Shown: piece by piece, positions 11,905 through 24,904 of the stretch
How the letters are laid out: each line of letters begins with the position of its first letter
Numbering within the stretch: position 1 is the first letter of the stretch
NCBI GenBank assembly: GCA_029961685.1
Contig: JARWKL010000088.1
Span: forward strand, 16,411-80,410
Direction of reading: 5' to 3'
Length of the DNA: 64,000 bases
Source: Aristolochia californica
Taxonomy: Eukaryota; Streptophyta; Magnoliopsida; Piperales; Aristolochiaceae
The notes under the pieces: model-generated
Database searches by the model: none
Seen by the model: the letters and a program-made list of their open reading frames with translations, nothing else
What the model was told of the DNA's origin: nothing
Made by a program: the position numbers and the translations under genes

Positions 11905-12975
11905 ATGTAGATTGATATGTGAGAAAAATATGACAAAGATGTTATGCTTTCTTGCATCATGTTATTTTGTAATTGGCCTTGTAATTTAATTATTAAATAA
12001 CAATGTTAATTTATCCTAACAAATAAATTAAGATTTTAATTATCTTAATGATTTTTTTAATTTTAAATATTAAGTAATTTTCTAAATAAGACCTTAGATT
12101 TGTAATCTCAAATGTGGTTGACCAAATGTCTTTTTTTGTGCATCTAAATCTACTATGTAGCACTTTCTAAGCATAATTAACACAACTAATTAAGGTTCTT
12201 CCATAGATGCTTCCCACAAGGGGGATAGGAATCGCCATGACCATTTAACTTACCTTAGATTTAGAGAATATGGTAATTGGGTTCTCAGGAGGGTGGTTCC
12301 TAAGTTGGGATCTTTCTCCTTCTCTCTTTTATTTTTCAATCATATTTGAGTATCAATTAGAAAACCTTTTTGTGACAAAACAAATGTGATATTTAAATAT
12401 TTTTTATTATAAAAAGTAAAATTGATGTTAAAATTATACCATTGAAATAGTGTTTCAATATATAGTTGGTATGATGGGTAGAGTTTCAAGTTTTAAGTCT
12501 TTATCCTATTTTAATTAAAAATAATAATAATCATAAATAAGTAAATATAAAAAATGTTGAGCCATTGATATTATATGATAATTTATTAATATAAAATTAG
12601 AATAATAATTATATATTAATGAATAATAATAATAATAAGAAGAAGAATCATATAACTATAGTAATACATAGTCTAAAATATTTATCCAGTTCTTTACATC
12701 TTTACATGATAAACTTGGAGTTGGTTGAAATTTGATGTACTAATCAAATATTTATAGTTTACATATCAGGTCAGATAAATTTATTTTAATTTCAAATTAT
12801 TTATGAATATTTAATTATTTTTATCAATCTAATATTTTACCAGGTAATTATTGTCATAAATAATAATTATTAGATATAATCAAATTATATTAAACATTAA
12901 ATAGGTTTTCATAAGTCAAAGACTCGAACAATATTTTCTATAACTCAAAAATTTTGAAGACATAATAATTATATA

Positions 12976-13560
12976 TTACACCATTTCAGTCCCATCTATC
13001 ACATCTTGTTGGCCGAGAACCATGATTTCAGTGACACGACAATTGCCTATCAAATGAGCAGCTAATACCACATTAACTGCTGCAAATGCTTCTGTAAATC
13101 CGGTTTGACACAAAAGAACATTTTTGGATTTCATTTCTATGCACAATAATTTATTCAAAGGATTCGATCACACAAACTAAAGAGATGACAAAGCCAGATT
13201 AATGCCCAATTGTTTGTTCTTAAAATTAATGCCAATGATGTTAAAGAGGAACTTTTTTTTTCAAATCCTTATGTTTTCCACTCTCACTCCCTCTCTTTCT
13301 CTCTTTACATTGCATTTGACTATGAGGAAGTTTTCATTGCTTCTCTTTTCTTAGCTTGGCACTTTCCAGATACTTCAGAGACGAAGAATAGTTGCAGGTA
13401 ATGAGATAAGAGGCGGCATGCTGGAATGGAGGTTTATTCTTTCAAAGGATGCTCCTTCACCTAACAATGAAACAAGATGAAGCACCATGGGCAGACCTGT
13501 GCGGAGAACTCCATTTTCGGATACTCGTCTGCCAGTGGCAAATGGCCCAAATTGAGCCAT
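12976..13560 (-). pseudogene. Unrecognised exon-like remnants, copy 2
   Basis: Duplicate of 4655-5166. It retains VLHLVSLLGEGASFERINLH and NVVLAAHLIGNCRVTEIMVL with a handful of replacements. About 105 bp of extra sequence separates the two frames here ('cactctcactccctctcttt' region), which may be part of the original intron lost from copy 1. Family unknown. Confidence 0.3.
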
Positions 13561-13599
13561 TTTGCTCTTAGTTTTTGCAATGAAATTAGAGAAATTCTC

Positions 13600-16500
13600 T
13601 TACTTTTCACAATGAAATTTAGTGAGAAAAAGGTACATGTTTACTACAACAATGAAGGGAAGGAGTTCGTCATGAGCCTGGTATGAGTCAAAGATGTCAT
13701 CACTTATGTAGACGAAACAAAATGTTTTGTGAGCTGATCAACCCTGTTGTTTGAAAATCTTGCACCGGGACCGAGTGCAAACCATTTGAGGGGTAGGTTC
13801 CTTTCACATAAGTGAGTCCTTTGTGAAGCAATTAATGGAATGATTTTTGTCCAAACTTGTCTACCTTATTTTTCCAAATTAATAGAACACATCAGACCAT
13901 TTTATAGATAAGGTGACTTACAATTAATGGAGCAAGTAATGCTACTTACCATGAAAGTTGCAAATCGATCAAACGTAACTTGCATGAAAACATCCGGAAC
14001 CAAATCAACAGGGCAACCAAATGGCAATGCTTGATAGAGTCAACCTTGGGACATTCATTATTCCATGAGTTACTCTCGAAACAACCCTTGCATCCATAAA
14101 GAAAACAACAAATATCATAACGATCATATCAAAGGGTGTCGACAAAGAAAAAAAAGCAAGTCTACAATATTTTGACAAACAAGAAATCAAAATTTGAATT
14201 AGAGTGTCTACACATACGATCATTGTCTAGCTATTGATTGCTTTAAGAAACTTGTGTTGGAGTGCATGCTTCTCCATTGCTAGGGGCCAAGAGACCCGTT
14301 CAATTCAAGTTTTGTAACACTAGTTTGAACAACTGTTTTCTTACAACTTGAACTATTGTAAATAAACAACTTAAATATAATAAACGCAAGAATATTCCTT
14401 TTGATTTTTAGCAAAAAATCACGCAAGGCCAGTTTTTCAAAAATATTTTTTTATATTATATACATACATACACACACACAAACTCATATATATAAGGAAA
14501 CAAACTCTAACAGTAATAGAGAATCCAAAGTAATATTTGAATCAATATATGAACTTACACTTTGACCTTTTCAATTCCATCCATTCCGTATGATGTTTAC
14601 AATAGTAATCCATGCCACACATCTCCATCCATGATCTATAAATCTACCAAAAAGATGATTTTTACTTGTTTGGGTATGGATATAAAGAAAAAAATGAAAT
14701 GAAGGAAACGGTACAAAACAAGCAAATAAAATTAGTGAGAACAAAAACCATGTAAAGGAACCACTACAAAAGGAATAGATAAAAATAACAGCGTTTTGAA
14801 AGAATTAGAGTAAAATTAGAGAATGTATGGCAGCTTCAATTTTTTTTTATTTAAGCTAAGAGGAACACCGCTCTTTCCTATCAAGTAGATATACATTGTT
14901 TCCCACAAACAACGGAATGTTTATATTTTCAAACAAAACAGAAAATTTTATGATCCCAATTTCTTGCTTGAGCATTGGTGTCTAAAGAATTAAGTTGGGG
15001 ACCATACTTTGGTTTGAAGTGTGGAAGATGGTTCCTTGAATAGAATATTGGGTAGCTGGGTAGTATAAGGTTTGGGGTTGTATGGAGTTTAAGGCAAGCT
15101 AATGAGAAGGGTGTGTGTGTGTGTGTGAGTGTGTGAGTAAGTTGGGGGGGGGGGGGGGGGGTGTGGGGGTGCTTAGTTATGAAATATAGAATGTGAGGAG
15201 AGATTTGGGTTTAAGGGTGTGCATTGGAGGAGAAGAGGTGGATATATAGAACTCGAAGGTCTATGAGGTGATAGATGATGTGGCTTGGATGGAAGTGAAA
15301 GAAGATAATGAAACTCATGATGAAGGGGGAGACATAGGTGTAGCTTGAGAGTTGGTGGGACTAATGGGAAGGGTAGCTAGGCAAATAAAGGGAAAGCACT
15401 AAGATAACTAAAAAAAAAAACAAAAAATAGTAACAAACATAAATACCTATGCCAAAGGGATATTCTCCTTGGTTGGATGGCGTTGGGATCTATTGGGGGC
15501 AGAGAATAGTTATTCAAAAGGTTCATAGAGCTTCCAATTTATAGACTAGAGACTAAAACAACTTCTACTCTTTAATCTATGTGGGACTAATGGACTTAAA
15601 GCCTAGAATATACTTTTTTCTCACATGTTTTTCCATTCCTTAATTGGAGCACCTTAAGAGGACTTTCTTGAGTCATTTTTACCTTTTCTTGGTTGGCACC
15701 GACTCTTTAACTCTCCTCTTAACGTGAAGTTGTTTCTTTCCAACTTGTGCAGCCTTCTAGATCCTTCTCTGCTTCCTTTCCACCTTTTGCACTTGATGAA
15801 ACTCTTCGTGGACGACTTAAGAGTGCTAACTTAAATGAACTCTATCTATGTCTAAACTTTCGGCACTTAAGCTTGATTCTAAATTTAACCCCACACAAGG
15901 GCATTTCAACCATACTTCTTTAGCCAATCCCTTGTCTCCAACATGGTCTTTTCCTAAACACAACAAAGGTTGATATAGAAAAATGCAAAAATTATAAATA
16001 AGTTTCAAATATGGATCTATAGCACATTTAATGAAGGAAAAAAAATTGGTAGAGAAAAGCAAACCCTCTACACCTTTTTGTGAAAGTATCTTAGGTGATG
16101 GACCAGTGAAGTAATAATACGTTGTGGAAAAGTGATTTGATAAACTTGAAGAAATACTGAAAAATAATTATAAATAGAATGTTAGTTTGGCACACACAAT
16201 GCTCCTATAGTTTTCAACAATGGAAGAATCGTGAAAAATAATAGAAATCATGGTAAAGAAACCTATGAAATAGTAGAATGGGAGAAGAAATTGTTTTAGA
16301 AGTTTATTTAGTTTTTGCAACAATGAGCATTTATGTAGACTAATTTGGAAATATGGCTCTCTAAGATTTTGTGTTTTCTATAGAACCATTTACATGCTCT
16401 ATTTCTAAATTTCCACATATTAAAAAAATCTCAATTATTTAAGAAAAGCTTCAAGTAGAGAATAAAATCTTCTTCATTTCTTAATTATTTTTCTATTGTC

Positions 16501-17250
16501 AAGAAAACTTTTCGCTAGATCTTCTCAATCATATAATTTTCATTTCCAATTTTTTTATAAAAAAAGCTTACTTATTTGTGATAGAAAATCTAGGAAAAAA
16601 TTAAACTGGATGCCTTCATAGAGCAACTTTCGATCATTGAAATGCAAATAACATTTTGTTCCTCTGTGTTCTCAAATACTAAAAAACATCTTTAGGATCC
16701 TGAAATCAAGAATAGTTGAACCCATAAATAAATTAAAAGTTCACTCCTAATGATGTAAGCTCGAATTGGTAGTTCTCTTCTCATGAAGACAAGATCTTAA
16801 AGGCCAGCAAGACCGAAATATTTATTACTTATGTAGGTTTTTGACCCTTATCCAATTGCATTGTGGAAAGAATTTCCATCCACTCAACATGTTTCTTAAT
16901 AATTTCACATGTGCAAATCACATATGTGCAAGAATCTAAGTCCCTACGAGATGCTCCATAAAAAAACCAAGCAAAATCAAAATCCTTAAGTGAACCATAA
17001 AGATGACCGAGTTCATCATCGACAGAATGAATGAATAATATCTAGCTGTTGTTACCAATAAATGCAACTATATTGCGAAGTCTCGAGAACCCTATGACAC
17101 TATTAGATGATGGGCCAAAGTGACTATTGAAGAAGTATTAATGGCATACCTTTAAATTACTAATTACTAAGTGTTTTAGTTTCTTTTCCTTAATAACATA
17201 TATTAAGGTTTCTACCCATCATTAAAAATATGAAGTATTAGGGGAGATTT
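13600..17250. other. Unassigned interval of block B2
   Basis: Matches 5200-8865 of B1 and carries the same uninterpretable short frames. 15112-15139 is GT-rich. I see no gene, RNA or complete mobile element in it. Confidence 0.5.
15144..15161. repeat. 18-bp G homopolymer
   Basis: Counterpart of the 45-bp run at 6705-6749. Confidence 0.85.
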
Positions 17251-17254
17251 GGGG

Positions 17255-17395
17255 TGGCATAGAGTCGAGCCGAGCTTGAACCAGTATATGTTCGAGTTGG
17301 GTTTGATTTAAATACTTTGAACTTGAGATTGAGCCTAAAATTGGAATCAAACTTGAACCCAATAAATTTAACTGAGTTTGGCTTGGGTGATAAGT
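17255..17395 (-). repeat. Dispersed GCTCGA-rich repeat, inverted copy in B2
   Basis: Duplicate of 8866-9004 with a few base changes. Confidence 0.5.
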
Positions 17396-17924
17396 GGGTA
17401 ATGTCTGTCATTCACAAGACGGCGATAAAAGACCCACGGGTATATATCTAAAAAGGTCTAAATGGACTTAAAACACACATATATGTATTTATGTGTGAAC
17501 TTAAAACACCAACTGAAGCAACGCATAAGAGGTTGGCCCAAAGTGGTATATGAGGAAGATTAGATACAGAGGCCTCCACTTCTTCAATAATAATGTCTCA
17601 TCCAAAGAGACACAATACTTGTAGCTGAAATGAGCCTAGGCCTATCTCACATGAACCAAAATTATAAAAATCCTTGTGAAGGACCCATGAAATAATCTAA
17701 AGCGAGTATCTGTACCAAATAATATGATGACCAAGGAATATGTTGTGAATACCTCAAAATAATAATCCAGCCAGAGAAATAGAATCGAGTTGTGCCAAGT
17801 CAAATAGTAGACCAATAAAGCCTTGTTGCAGTAGAAATATATGTAAAACTTGGGACTAGGACATGTATATAGTGGAAAAAAAATAAATTTTGGTCAGAAC
17901 CAGCTCGGCAGAGTCAACGTTCAA

Positions 17925-18812
17925 TCAATTTTTTCCTAACTTTGGAAAAATAAAATTGGGCAACAATGCCTTCTTCTTCTCTGCTTCCGAACATACCAAA
18001 AAACCAGAGATTCCTAAGGGACAACAACAATGAAGATACGATCGAGAATCAGAAACAAAAAAATAATCTAGTTGGCATCTTCGCCCTCCCAAAATGGCAA
18101 CCCAGCAATGATGAGACCGAACCAGAAAATTAGCAACTTTTTTTTCGTGAGGATAGACAAAAGGTACATCAAGTTTCCAGCACAGAATCAGTAATGAAAG
18201 ATGAATATTGCTAATATTTCGGCCGCATCGGTGGCCGACTTCCTTGCAGTGAGAAGTCTTCATCTCTAGAATTGGAGATGATGCTAGCACAGTGAATAAC
18301 AATGGAGAGACAAATTTATAGAGAATCAAAAGTTTCCAAAAATAGCAATGCAACAACGGATCGGTAGAGATTTTTTTTTTCGAAGATAGTTGTGTCGGAC
18401 TGATTGAGCAAGAGTTTTCAAAACTAGGCCTTCCATCCCTGCTTGAATAATAGCATTTGCACCTTCCTCGCAATGCCAATGCGACATTAATGTTCCTAGA
18501 TGCCAATGATGTTGGTGGTTCGTGCACGGTCGATGGAGATGGCAACTTACCAAACGATGGAGGTTGCAAATAATCTGCACCAAAAAAACAATTGGAGAAG
18601 TCCAACAAAACATCATGGAAAATCCTCAAATCATGGATCAACAGCCGGAAGTGATCAACAACAGAGCAATGGCGAGGCAGAGATTTATTCAACAACGAGC
18701 TCGCCGATGATGTTGGGAGAGCAACTTCAGAGACAAGAGAGGGATCATCGCGGTAGACGGTCATGATCCAAAAACTCCCAAAAATAGAATAGAAGTATAG
18801 AGGTGAAACCAT
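17925..18812 (-). CDS. Uncharacterised 295-codon frame in the E2 internal region
   Basis: The longest open frame of the window, beginning MVSPLYFYS and ending FPKLGKN, in the first part of the internal region just after the primer site. I recognise no gag, protease, integrase or RT motif. The matching sequence in E1 (9503-10380) is broken into several frames by indels and the G run, so the frame is either an ancestral product lost in E1 or chance. Its end falls about where the E family's 3' internal part starts. A gag-like role is possible only by position. Confidence 0.2.
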   Translation of the reverse strand: MVSPLYFYSIFGSFWIMTVYRDDPSLVSEVALPTSSASSLLNKSLPRHCSVVDHFRLLIHDLRIFHDVLLDFSNCFFGADYLQPPSFGKLPSPSTVHEPPTSLASRNINVALALRGRCKCYYSSRDGRPSFENSCSISPTQLSSKKKISTDPLLHCYFWKLLILYKFVSPLLFTVLASSPILEMKTSHCKEVGHRCGRNISNIHLSLLILCWKLDVPFVYPHEKKVANFLVRSHHCWVAILGGRRCQLDYFFVSDSRSYLHCCCPLGISGFLVCSEAEKKKALLPNFIFPKLGKN

Positions 18813-18943
18813 AAAGCAAATAATGGGTATAGGGACAAAAAAAGATAAATACTAACCTAAAATGCTAGAGATAATAGATAAGAAAATATCACATGACCTC
18901 TGTGAGTTGACTGAGTCAACTCACATAACCTGCTCTAATACCA

Positions 18944-19373
18944 TATTGAATTAATGGAAAGGATAAATACATCATTGACTTGATGTAATCAAGGTACATG
19001 AACCCCTATTTATAATAGAGGAAAGTAGAAGAGTCCGATTACAATTTAACTACCTTTGTCCCAATTACACCCAAATTGTAACACTTCAAGATAAGTCCTA
19101 ACATAATTAAATAACCCAATATAAATAGAAGACTAACATGACTAAAACACCTTTAAACTGAAACTCTTATGTGAGATCTGCTTCCATAATAATTTTGGCT
19201 CTGTAAGACTTCTTATTGTGTAAGACTCATCATGCTACCTCGCGTGGTCATGGTGGATCCCACCAGCTCATGTGATCATGGTGGGTCCATATCTTATGGG
19301 TTGGGCTATCTTCCAACACATTTGGATATGTGGGCCTTCCTCGGTCATGTGGGCTTGGGCCCATCTTCCAATA
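18944..19373 (-). repeat. LTR of E2 (430 bp)
   Basis: Starts TATTGAATT (family TGTTGAATT) and ends CTTCCAATA. Same boundaries as the E1 LTR. Confidence 0.78.
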
Positions 19374-21408
19374 GAAACAATTCAACCCCCTAAAGCACTG
19401 GCTAACACCACACTTGTGGAGTTTGCAGATCCCATCAAGGTAATTCCATCTTCTCATTGTTCCTTTTGGCCCACAATATGATACTCGACCTATTACCTTA
19501 AGGAAAAAACATAGAGCTTGCACTACGCCCTCTACTTCTCACCCCATATCCAATTTTGTGTCTCACCATCGCTTATCTTCTTCATGTTTTCAATTTCTTG
19601 CATCTATCTACTCCATCTTTGTCCCACAGTCCTATCAGGAAGCTCAGAGACATCTAGGGGTGCAAGCAACAATGGAAGAAGAAATGCATGCACTCTATGG
19701 GAATCAGAGATGGGCTCTAGTTCCTCTTCCATTAGACAAAAAAACTTCTAAGTTGTAAGTGGGTCTATACGGTTAAACACAATACGGATGGGTCAATTGC
19801 ATGCCTTAAGGCCCACCTCATTGCCAAAGGCTATATTCAGTGCTATGGGATCAATTATGAGGAAAAGTTCTCTTCAGTGGCCAAATTGAACTTGGTATGT
19901 ATCTTATTAACTCTTGTTGCTAATTCCTCCTAGTCGGTCTATAAACTAGATGTGAAAAATATTTTCCTCAATGGGGATATAAAGGAAGAAATTTATATGC
20001 AATAACCACCTGGATTTGTGGTTGAGGGGGAGTAAATATGTTGATAGAAGAGATCCCTCTATGATCTGAAACACTCTCCTCAAGCATGGTTTGATAAATT
20101 TAGTCAAACATTGATACAAGATGGATTTCACAGATATTCCATAGATCACTTTATGTTTTCTTAAAGAGACTCCTAAAGGGAAAGTGCTTTTGGCCTTCTA
20201 TGTTGATGATATTGTCTTAGCCACCAGTGATCTCGAGGTCATTTAAAAAGCGAAGGAAAATATAAGTAAAGAGTTCAAGACAAGATCTTGGATTAGTTAA
20301 ATACTTTATATGTATTGAAGTACTACAATCCAATCGTGGGATTATATTATCTCAAAGGAAGTATGTCCTTGATCTACTAGAGGAGAGTGGAATGATGGGG
20401 TGTAGACTAGTAGAAACCCCTATGGATTCAAATACAAAATTATCTGCAGGCATTGGAGAAGATGTGGATATAAAAAATTATCAAAAACTTGTGGAGAAAC
20501 TCATTTATCTCTCTGTAACAAGGCCGGATATATCATATGCAATAAGTGTACTTGCACAAACCATTACTTACTCATTGACAAGCTCTGAAAATAATATTAC
20601 GATACTTGAAAGGAGCTCTAGGAAGAGGGCTTCTCTATAAAAACCATGGTCACTTGAACATAGAAGGGTTATCTGATGCTGACAGGGCCAGAAGCCCAGA
20701 TGATAGAATATCTACTTGGGGATATTGTACAATGGTTGGAGGGAACTAGGTAACAAGGAGAAGCAAGAAGCATAATGTAGTTGCCAGGTCCAGTGCAGAA
20801 TGTCTAATTTATGGAAAAGAGAAAAAATTCATTGACTTGATGTAATCTGAGTACATGAATCCCTATTAAAAAATGAGGATAGTAGTCAAGTCCAATTACA
20901 AATAAACTACCCTTGTCCCAATTACACCCAATCTCCAACACTTAAAGATAAGTCCTAGCTTAATTAAATAACTCAACATAAATAGAAGACTTACATAAGT
21001 AAAACACCTTTAATTGAGACTCTTCTATGAGACCTTCTTCTGTGAGACTCCTGTAAAACTCTTTCATATTAATTCTGGCACTATGAGACTTCTTACAGTT
21101 AGTGAGCTTCTATGGATCAAGTATCTTCTCACTGAATTGAGATTCCATAAAGAAGCTCCTATGGATCTACATTGTGATAATCAAGCGGCAATTCATAAAA
21201 CCTCAAATCTGGTATTCCATGAAAGAACAAAACACGTTGAGGTGGATTGCCACTTGATACGAGAGAAATTCTAACCTGACATATTATCTCTCAAACATAT
21301 CTCCACATAAGGGCAACCTGCAAATATTCTCACCAAACTAATCATTCATAAAATCATGTTCACCATTTACAACAAGCTGGGCATCTACGATGTATTCTCA
21401 CCCCTAAG
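19374..21408 (+). pseudogene. Copia pol fragment D1: RT and RNase H
   Basis: Continues further than D0. Readable pieces: EEMHALYGNQRWALVPLPLD, LKAHLIAKGYIQCYGINYEE, FYVDDIVLATSD, MMGCRLVETPMDSNTKL, YLSVTRPDISYAISV, then RNase H pieces STWGYCTMVGG, ELLWIKYLLTELRFHKE, DLHCDNQAAIHKTSN and ERTKHVEVDCHLIREKF. An E-type LTR at 20801-21096 splits the RNase H. It ends at the element's own 3' LTR (21409), but the polypurine tract kept in D2 is deleted here. Many stops; non-functional. Confidence 0.88.
20801..21096 (-). mobile_element. Solo LTR of an E subfamily in RNase H (partly deleted)
   Basis: Begins TGTCTAATTTATGG right after the RNase H sequence 'cagtgcagaa'. The intact counterpart in D2 is 37069-37391. 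The far end is lost and RNase H resumes near 21097 ('gttagtgagcttc'). Confidence 0.7.
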
Positions 21409-21760
21409 TGTTAGAAGGTGGGACTAGAGCCTCCATGCCCACATGAGGTGGCATGATAAGTCATCACAAGAGGTGGAGGATTTTGCAATCTTCCTTGATT
21501 AATGTAATTGATTGATCATCCTTTGATTGATGTAATTTAGCTAGTCATGATTGATGTAAGTAGAGATCCTAATAGATTGAGTTTCCCTAAATATGTTGTT
21601 GGTAGAAGCCTTCATTCTAGCTCTCCTCTTCTCAAATTCGTGGAAGAAACTCTCCTAGCCTAAAGTCTCTCGTCTCCATTTTCTCTTCTCTCCTCTCTAC
21701 TTGAGCTCTCTCTCTCTCTCATTTGCTCAAGGTTTCAGGCATGGGGTCCTAAATTCAACA
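21409..21760 (+). repeat. 3' LTR of Copia D (352 bp), copy 1
   Basis: Starts TGTTAGAAGGTGGG and ends CCTAAATTCAACA. In D2 the equivalent (37747-38100) directly follows the polypurine tract 'cctgagggggag', which identifies it as a 3' LTR. The 5' LTR is not in the window. Confidence 0.8.
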
Positions 21761-22607
21761 ACCAGCAAGAGAAAATCTCTCATGACAGCTTTGTTGTCTA
21801 TGGTAGAAGTCCAGGTAGTTGGGTGCAAGGTTTACTAGAGCCTCCAATGCACTAGGAGTGAACTTTGGAGAAAAAAATAACAAATAGAAGATGGCTGGTT
21901 ACTGTACATACAACTCCTATGTTGAAGAACTTTCTTAAGACATTCCTATATAATATTTTCAATCCGATAGGTTTCTAGGTGTGCTCCATCTCTTGACCAG
22001 TTCACCCATGTAAAGCATCTGTTAGCCCAGAGTTAAGGAGCTTGTATGGATACATAGATGGGAAGTAATGCTCATCCACATAGCAGGGGGTGGTAGAACT
22101 CTTTGAACTTGGGATATGAAGTACTAACACAACAACCTCCATTGCATAGTTTTCAATTATTGAGAGGGAGTCAAGGACGCAAAGGGCAATAAAGCAATAG
22201 AAAATAAAACAACAATAAAGACCAAACTAAACTAAACTACACTAAAGACACAAAACCTACTATAATACCATGTTGAATTTTTGGAAAAGAGAACACTTCA
22301 TTGACTTGATGATAATTGAGCACAATCAGCCTCAATTTACAATAAAAAAATAAGTAGAATCATATTACAATTCAATTATCCAGGTCTCAGTTATAACCAA
22401 AGTCTAACAAGTAAAGAAAAGTTTTAATATAATTAAATTATTAAACATAAATTGAAGATTAACATAACTCAAACACCTATAAAAATGAACCTTTTCTATG
22501 ACTCTTCCTTCCTATGAGACTATTAGACTCCAGCATATTAATTTTGGCTGTGTTAGACTTCTTGCTGTGAGAGTCAAGTGAGACTTTTCCATACCTGCTC
22601 ATCAACA
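21761..22607 (-). mobile_element. Non-autonomous LTR element remnant
   Basis: A minus-oriented LTR (22271-22607; TGTTGAATT to CATCAACA) with a primer-site complement 'tataatacca' at its left and about 500 bp of internal sequence. The far LTR is missing. It interrupts a second Copia RT exactly at the WFERL motif. The D2 copy is 38101-39363. Confidence 0.65.
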
Positions 22608-23302
22608 CATGGTTTGAGAGGTTAGCAATGCTTATGATTCAATAAGGTTCTCACTAAAGTAATGTTGATCATACTTTTCTTGATGGGTGTAATCATAACA
22701 CTTTGATAGGCATGTTTTTCTAATGATATGGTCATTACGGGTACTAATTAGAAGTGTATTGTTGAATGAAGGCAACATAAGCCAAAGAATTTGAAACTAA
22801 GAACTAGGAGATCTTCAAATACCTTCTCATAATTGAGGTATGTCAAATAAAATCTAAAATTTTTATTTGTCAACAAAAACGTATGTGTCAAATTTGCTCA
22901 AGGAATATATTATACTTGCTTGCAAGTAGTGTGCTACTCCTCTTGAAGTAGGACATAAGTTATGTCTTACAAAAGGAGACCAATTGAATTCTAGGTATTA
23001 AAGATTGATCGGCAAACATCTAAGTTTTTCATTGATTAGACCTGATATTACTCATTTTAATTAATATTGTCAGTTAACTCATGCAAGCCCCTCAAGTACT
23101 ACATACGGTTGTAGTGCCCAAGATTTTAAAGTACTTGAAAAGCATGTTGCATGTGAGAGGCTTTTTTGAGGAGAGATTTGCATGTTTCACATTTCCTTCA
23201 AGCTTCAGGTTGCAAACATCTTCACCATTCCAAGTGAATAGTTCAAAGATATTGCAAACAAGCTAATACTTAGCAACATTTACATCTCAGCTTAAGAGGG
23301 AA
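22608..23302 (+). pseudogene. Second Copia pol fragment (RT/RNase H), copy 1
   Basis: Decayed Copia text starting at WFERLAML. It then shows a YVDDMVITG-like block (broken here), LRKFLIIEVCQ-like, TPLEVGHKLCLTKGDQLNSR, RPDITHF and APQVLHTVVVPKILKYLKSM. It ends at a short polypurine stretch 'cttaagagggaa' before TGTTGAAGGC at 23303. Different from Copia D. Heavily broken. Confidence 0.75.
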
Positions 23303-23737
23303 TGTTGAAGGCATATACTTTTATTTTATTTTTCATACTTTATACTTCATTAATATTTTCCTCTCATGTAATTCATGTATTTTTTTAGTAATAAATGAGA
23401 GAGGGGCAAAAGATATAATTGCAACTAGTTGGTGCCGCTTAGAAAGTAAGAACATTGGTGCACCTCCTTCTTTAGTTGGGGTGTGAAATTATTCCACACC
23501 TCATCTCTTATGGATTATTTTTAGTTAAAAGTCTCCACAAGAGGAATATAAGGAGAAGTCTCATGTCTCAAGGGAGTTGTTGGCGTGCAATTACTTTCTT
23601 TTCCTTCTCCCACTATTCTCTTCTCCATGAGTTCTCCTTCTTCCTCTCTTACGCTCTTTCTCCTCCAATAATCTTTTGATTTATTTTCTTCTTCCATTTA
23701 TCTTTTGATTTTGATATCTATTTTTGGTTTTTGCACA
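23303..23737 (+). repeat. Probable 3' LTR of the second Copia, copy 1
   Basis: Starts TGTTGAAGGC right after the polypurine stretch. The end is placed tentatively at 'ggtttttgcaca' because of a terminal CA; no second LTR is available for comparison. D2 counterpart starts at 40064. Confidence 0.45.
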
Positions 23738-23879
23738 ATACTTGAACTGGCGTTAATTTCTTAAAACTTAAAAAAGCAAACAATAGCTTCAAGATCATTA
23801 GCAAAAGGACACAAGTTGTAAATTTATATTGCTTACATATCTATCTCTTGACCTCGAGTTCCACATAATAAACCAACTT

Positions 23880-24140
23880 TTCTCTTTTCACAATCAGTGG
23901 GCTCTTCAAAATGTATGTAATCTAGTCTTTTATGAATGTGCTAAGCAAATTGAACTCAATTATCACCTTACTCACGAGAAGATTCAATGAGGACTTATTT
24001 AAATTACATACATACCAATAAATAAGCAATTGGTAGATATATTCAAGCCGCTTTGGAACAATCCCATCATTTAATTTGGGAAGTTAGTCATATAAGAAGA
24101 TGTACAATTCATTCATTCAAAAATATGTAAGTGGGGGTTA
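23880..24140 (+). pseudogene. Copia RNase H tail (also at about 26108-26368 and 40615-40880)
   Basis: Plus-strand text NVCNLVFYECAKQIELNYHL, then QLVDIFKPLW and FGKLVI corresponds to the end of Copia RNase H (consensus type NPVFHERTKHIEVDCHF...LADIFTKPL...LGKLGM), with frameshifts. Only this tail remains in each C block. It is likely older than the C duplication. Confidence 0.7.
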
Positions 24141-24299
24141 GTCAACAAAATGAAAATTTGAAGTTCATCTTCATCTCCTGATTAAAATACATTTCATTCA
24201 TCTACATGAACTTCATCTTCGAACTTGGTGTTAGTGTTGACGACTTCGTGTGCATTGGAAAATAGTTTCCAGTGTTAGTGCCCCAACATGAAAAAAATA

Positions 24300-24890
24300 T
24301 AAAAAACAAGAGAATCCCTAAACCCTAACAATATACTTAATTAAAACATAATCCTTAACCCCAAAATAGGTAAAACATGCATTATTACTAGACGAATAAG
24401 TAATTTAATGTATAATTAAAATATATTAATTACTAATTAATTAAATTATATATTATATTATTTAATGATTATATTTTATTGTACATTAATACAGTAATTA
24501 CGTGAACCAATGAAATACGCACATGATTAATTATAAAAAAATAAATATTATAAATAACATAAACAAATGTACTAAGTTCAATTATTAATTTATTAATAAT
24601 ATATGATATACTTTAAGATAAAAAGGAATGATTAAAAAATTGATCCAATCATAATTTTAATCCACTATATATTTGTACGTATTAATAATTAATAATATGT
24701 TTCTTTTAAATTTAAAACCAATGATTTTATTAAATAAAAATGGATCAATTAAACCAAAATAATTGATGAAGTGTTTGATTTAACAATATCTTAATTACCA
24801 CTATTAAATCAATAATATAATACAATAATTAAAATAAATATAATGAATAAATAAAGAATTATTTTATTAATAAAAGAAGATGGCTTATTC
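24300..24890. other. AT-rich stretch of block C
   Basis: Very AT-rich, no frame or repeat unit recognised. Matching stretches lie at about 26530-27110 and 41040-41640. It ends at a deletion point: C3 has about 1.17 kb here that C1 and C2 lack. Confidence 0.6.
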
Positions 24891-24904
24891 AATGCCTGAG
24901 CGAT

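Larger units (their letters stand above)
17569..19373 (-). mobile_element. E2: duplicate of the truncated non-autonomous element
   Basis: Copy of E1 in block B2. LTR at 18944-19373. The primer-site complement at 18932-18943 is slightly decayed (tgctctaatacca). No G-homopolymer. Same insertion point in the Copia pol as E1, so E1/E2 is one insertion that was later duplicated. Confidence 0.75.
11905..20304. repeat. Block B, second unit of the 8.3 kb tandem duplication
   Basis: Colinear with 3604-11904 and 8400 bp long. Differences include an insertion of about 105 bp near 13260-13350, one of about 80 bp near 14660, a shorter AT run, a shorter G run and no second G run. Unlike copy 1 it continues past 20304 into the rest of the Copia pol. 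Confidence 0.93.
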
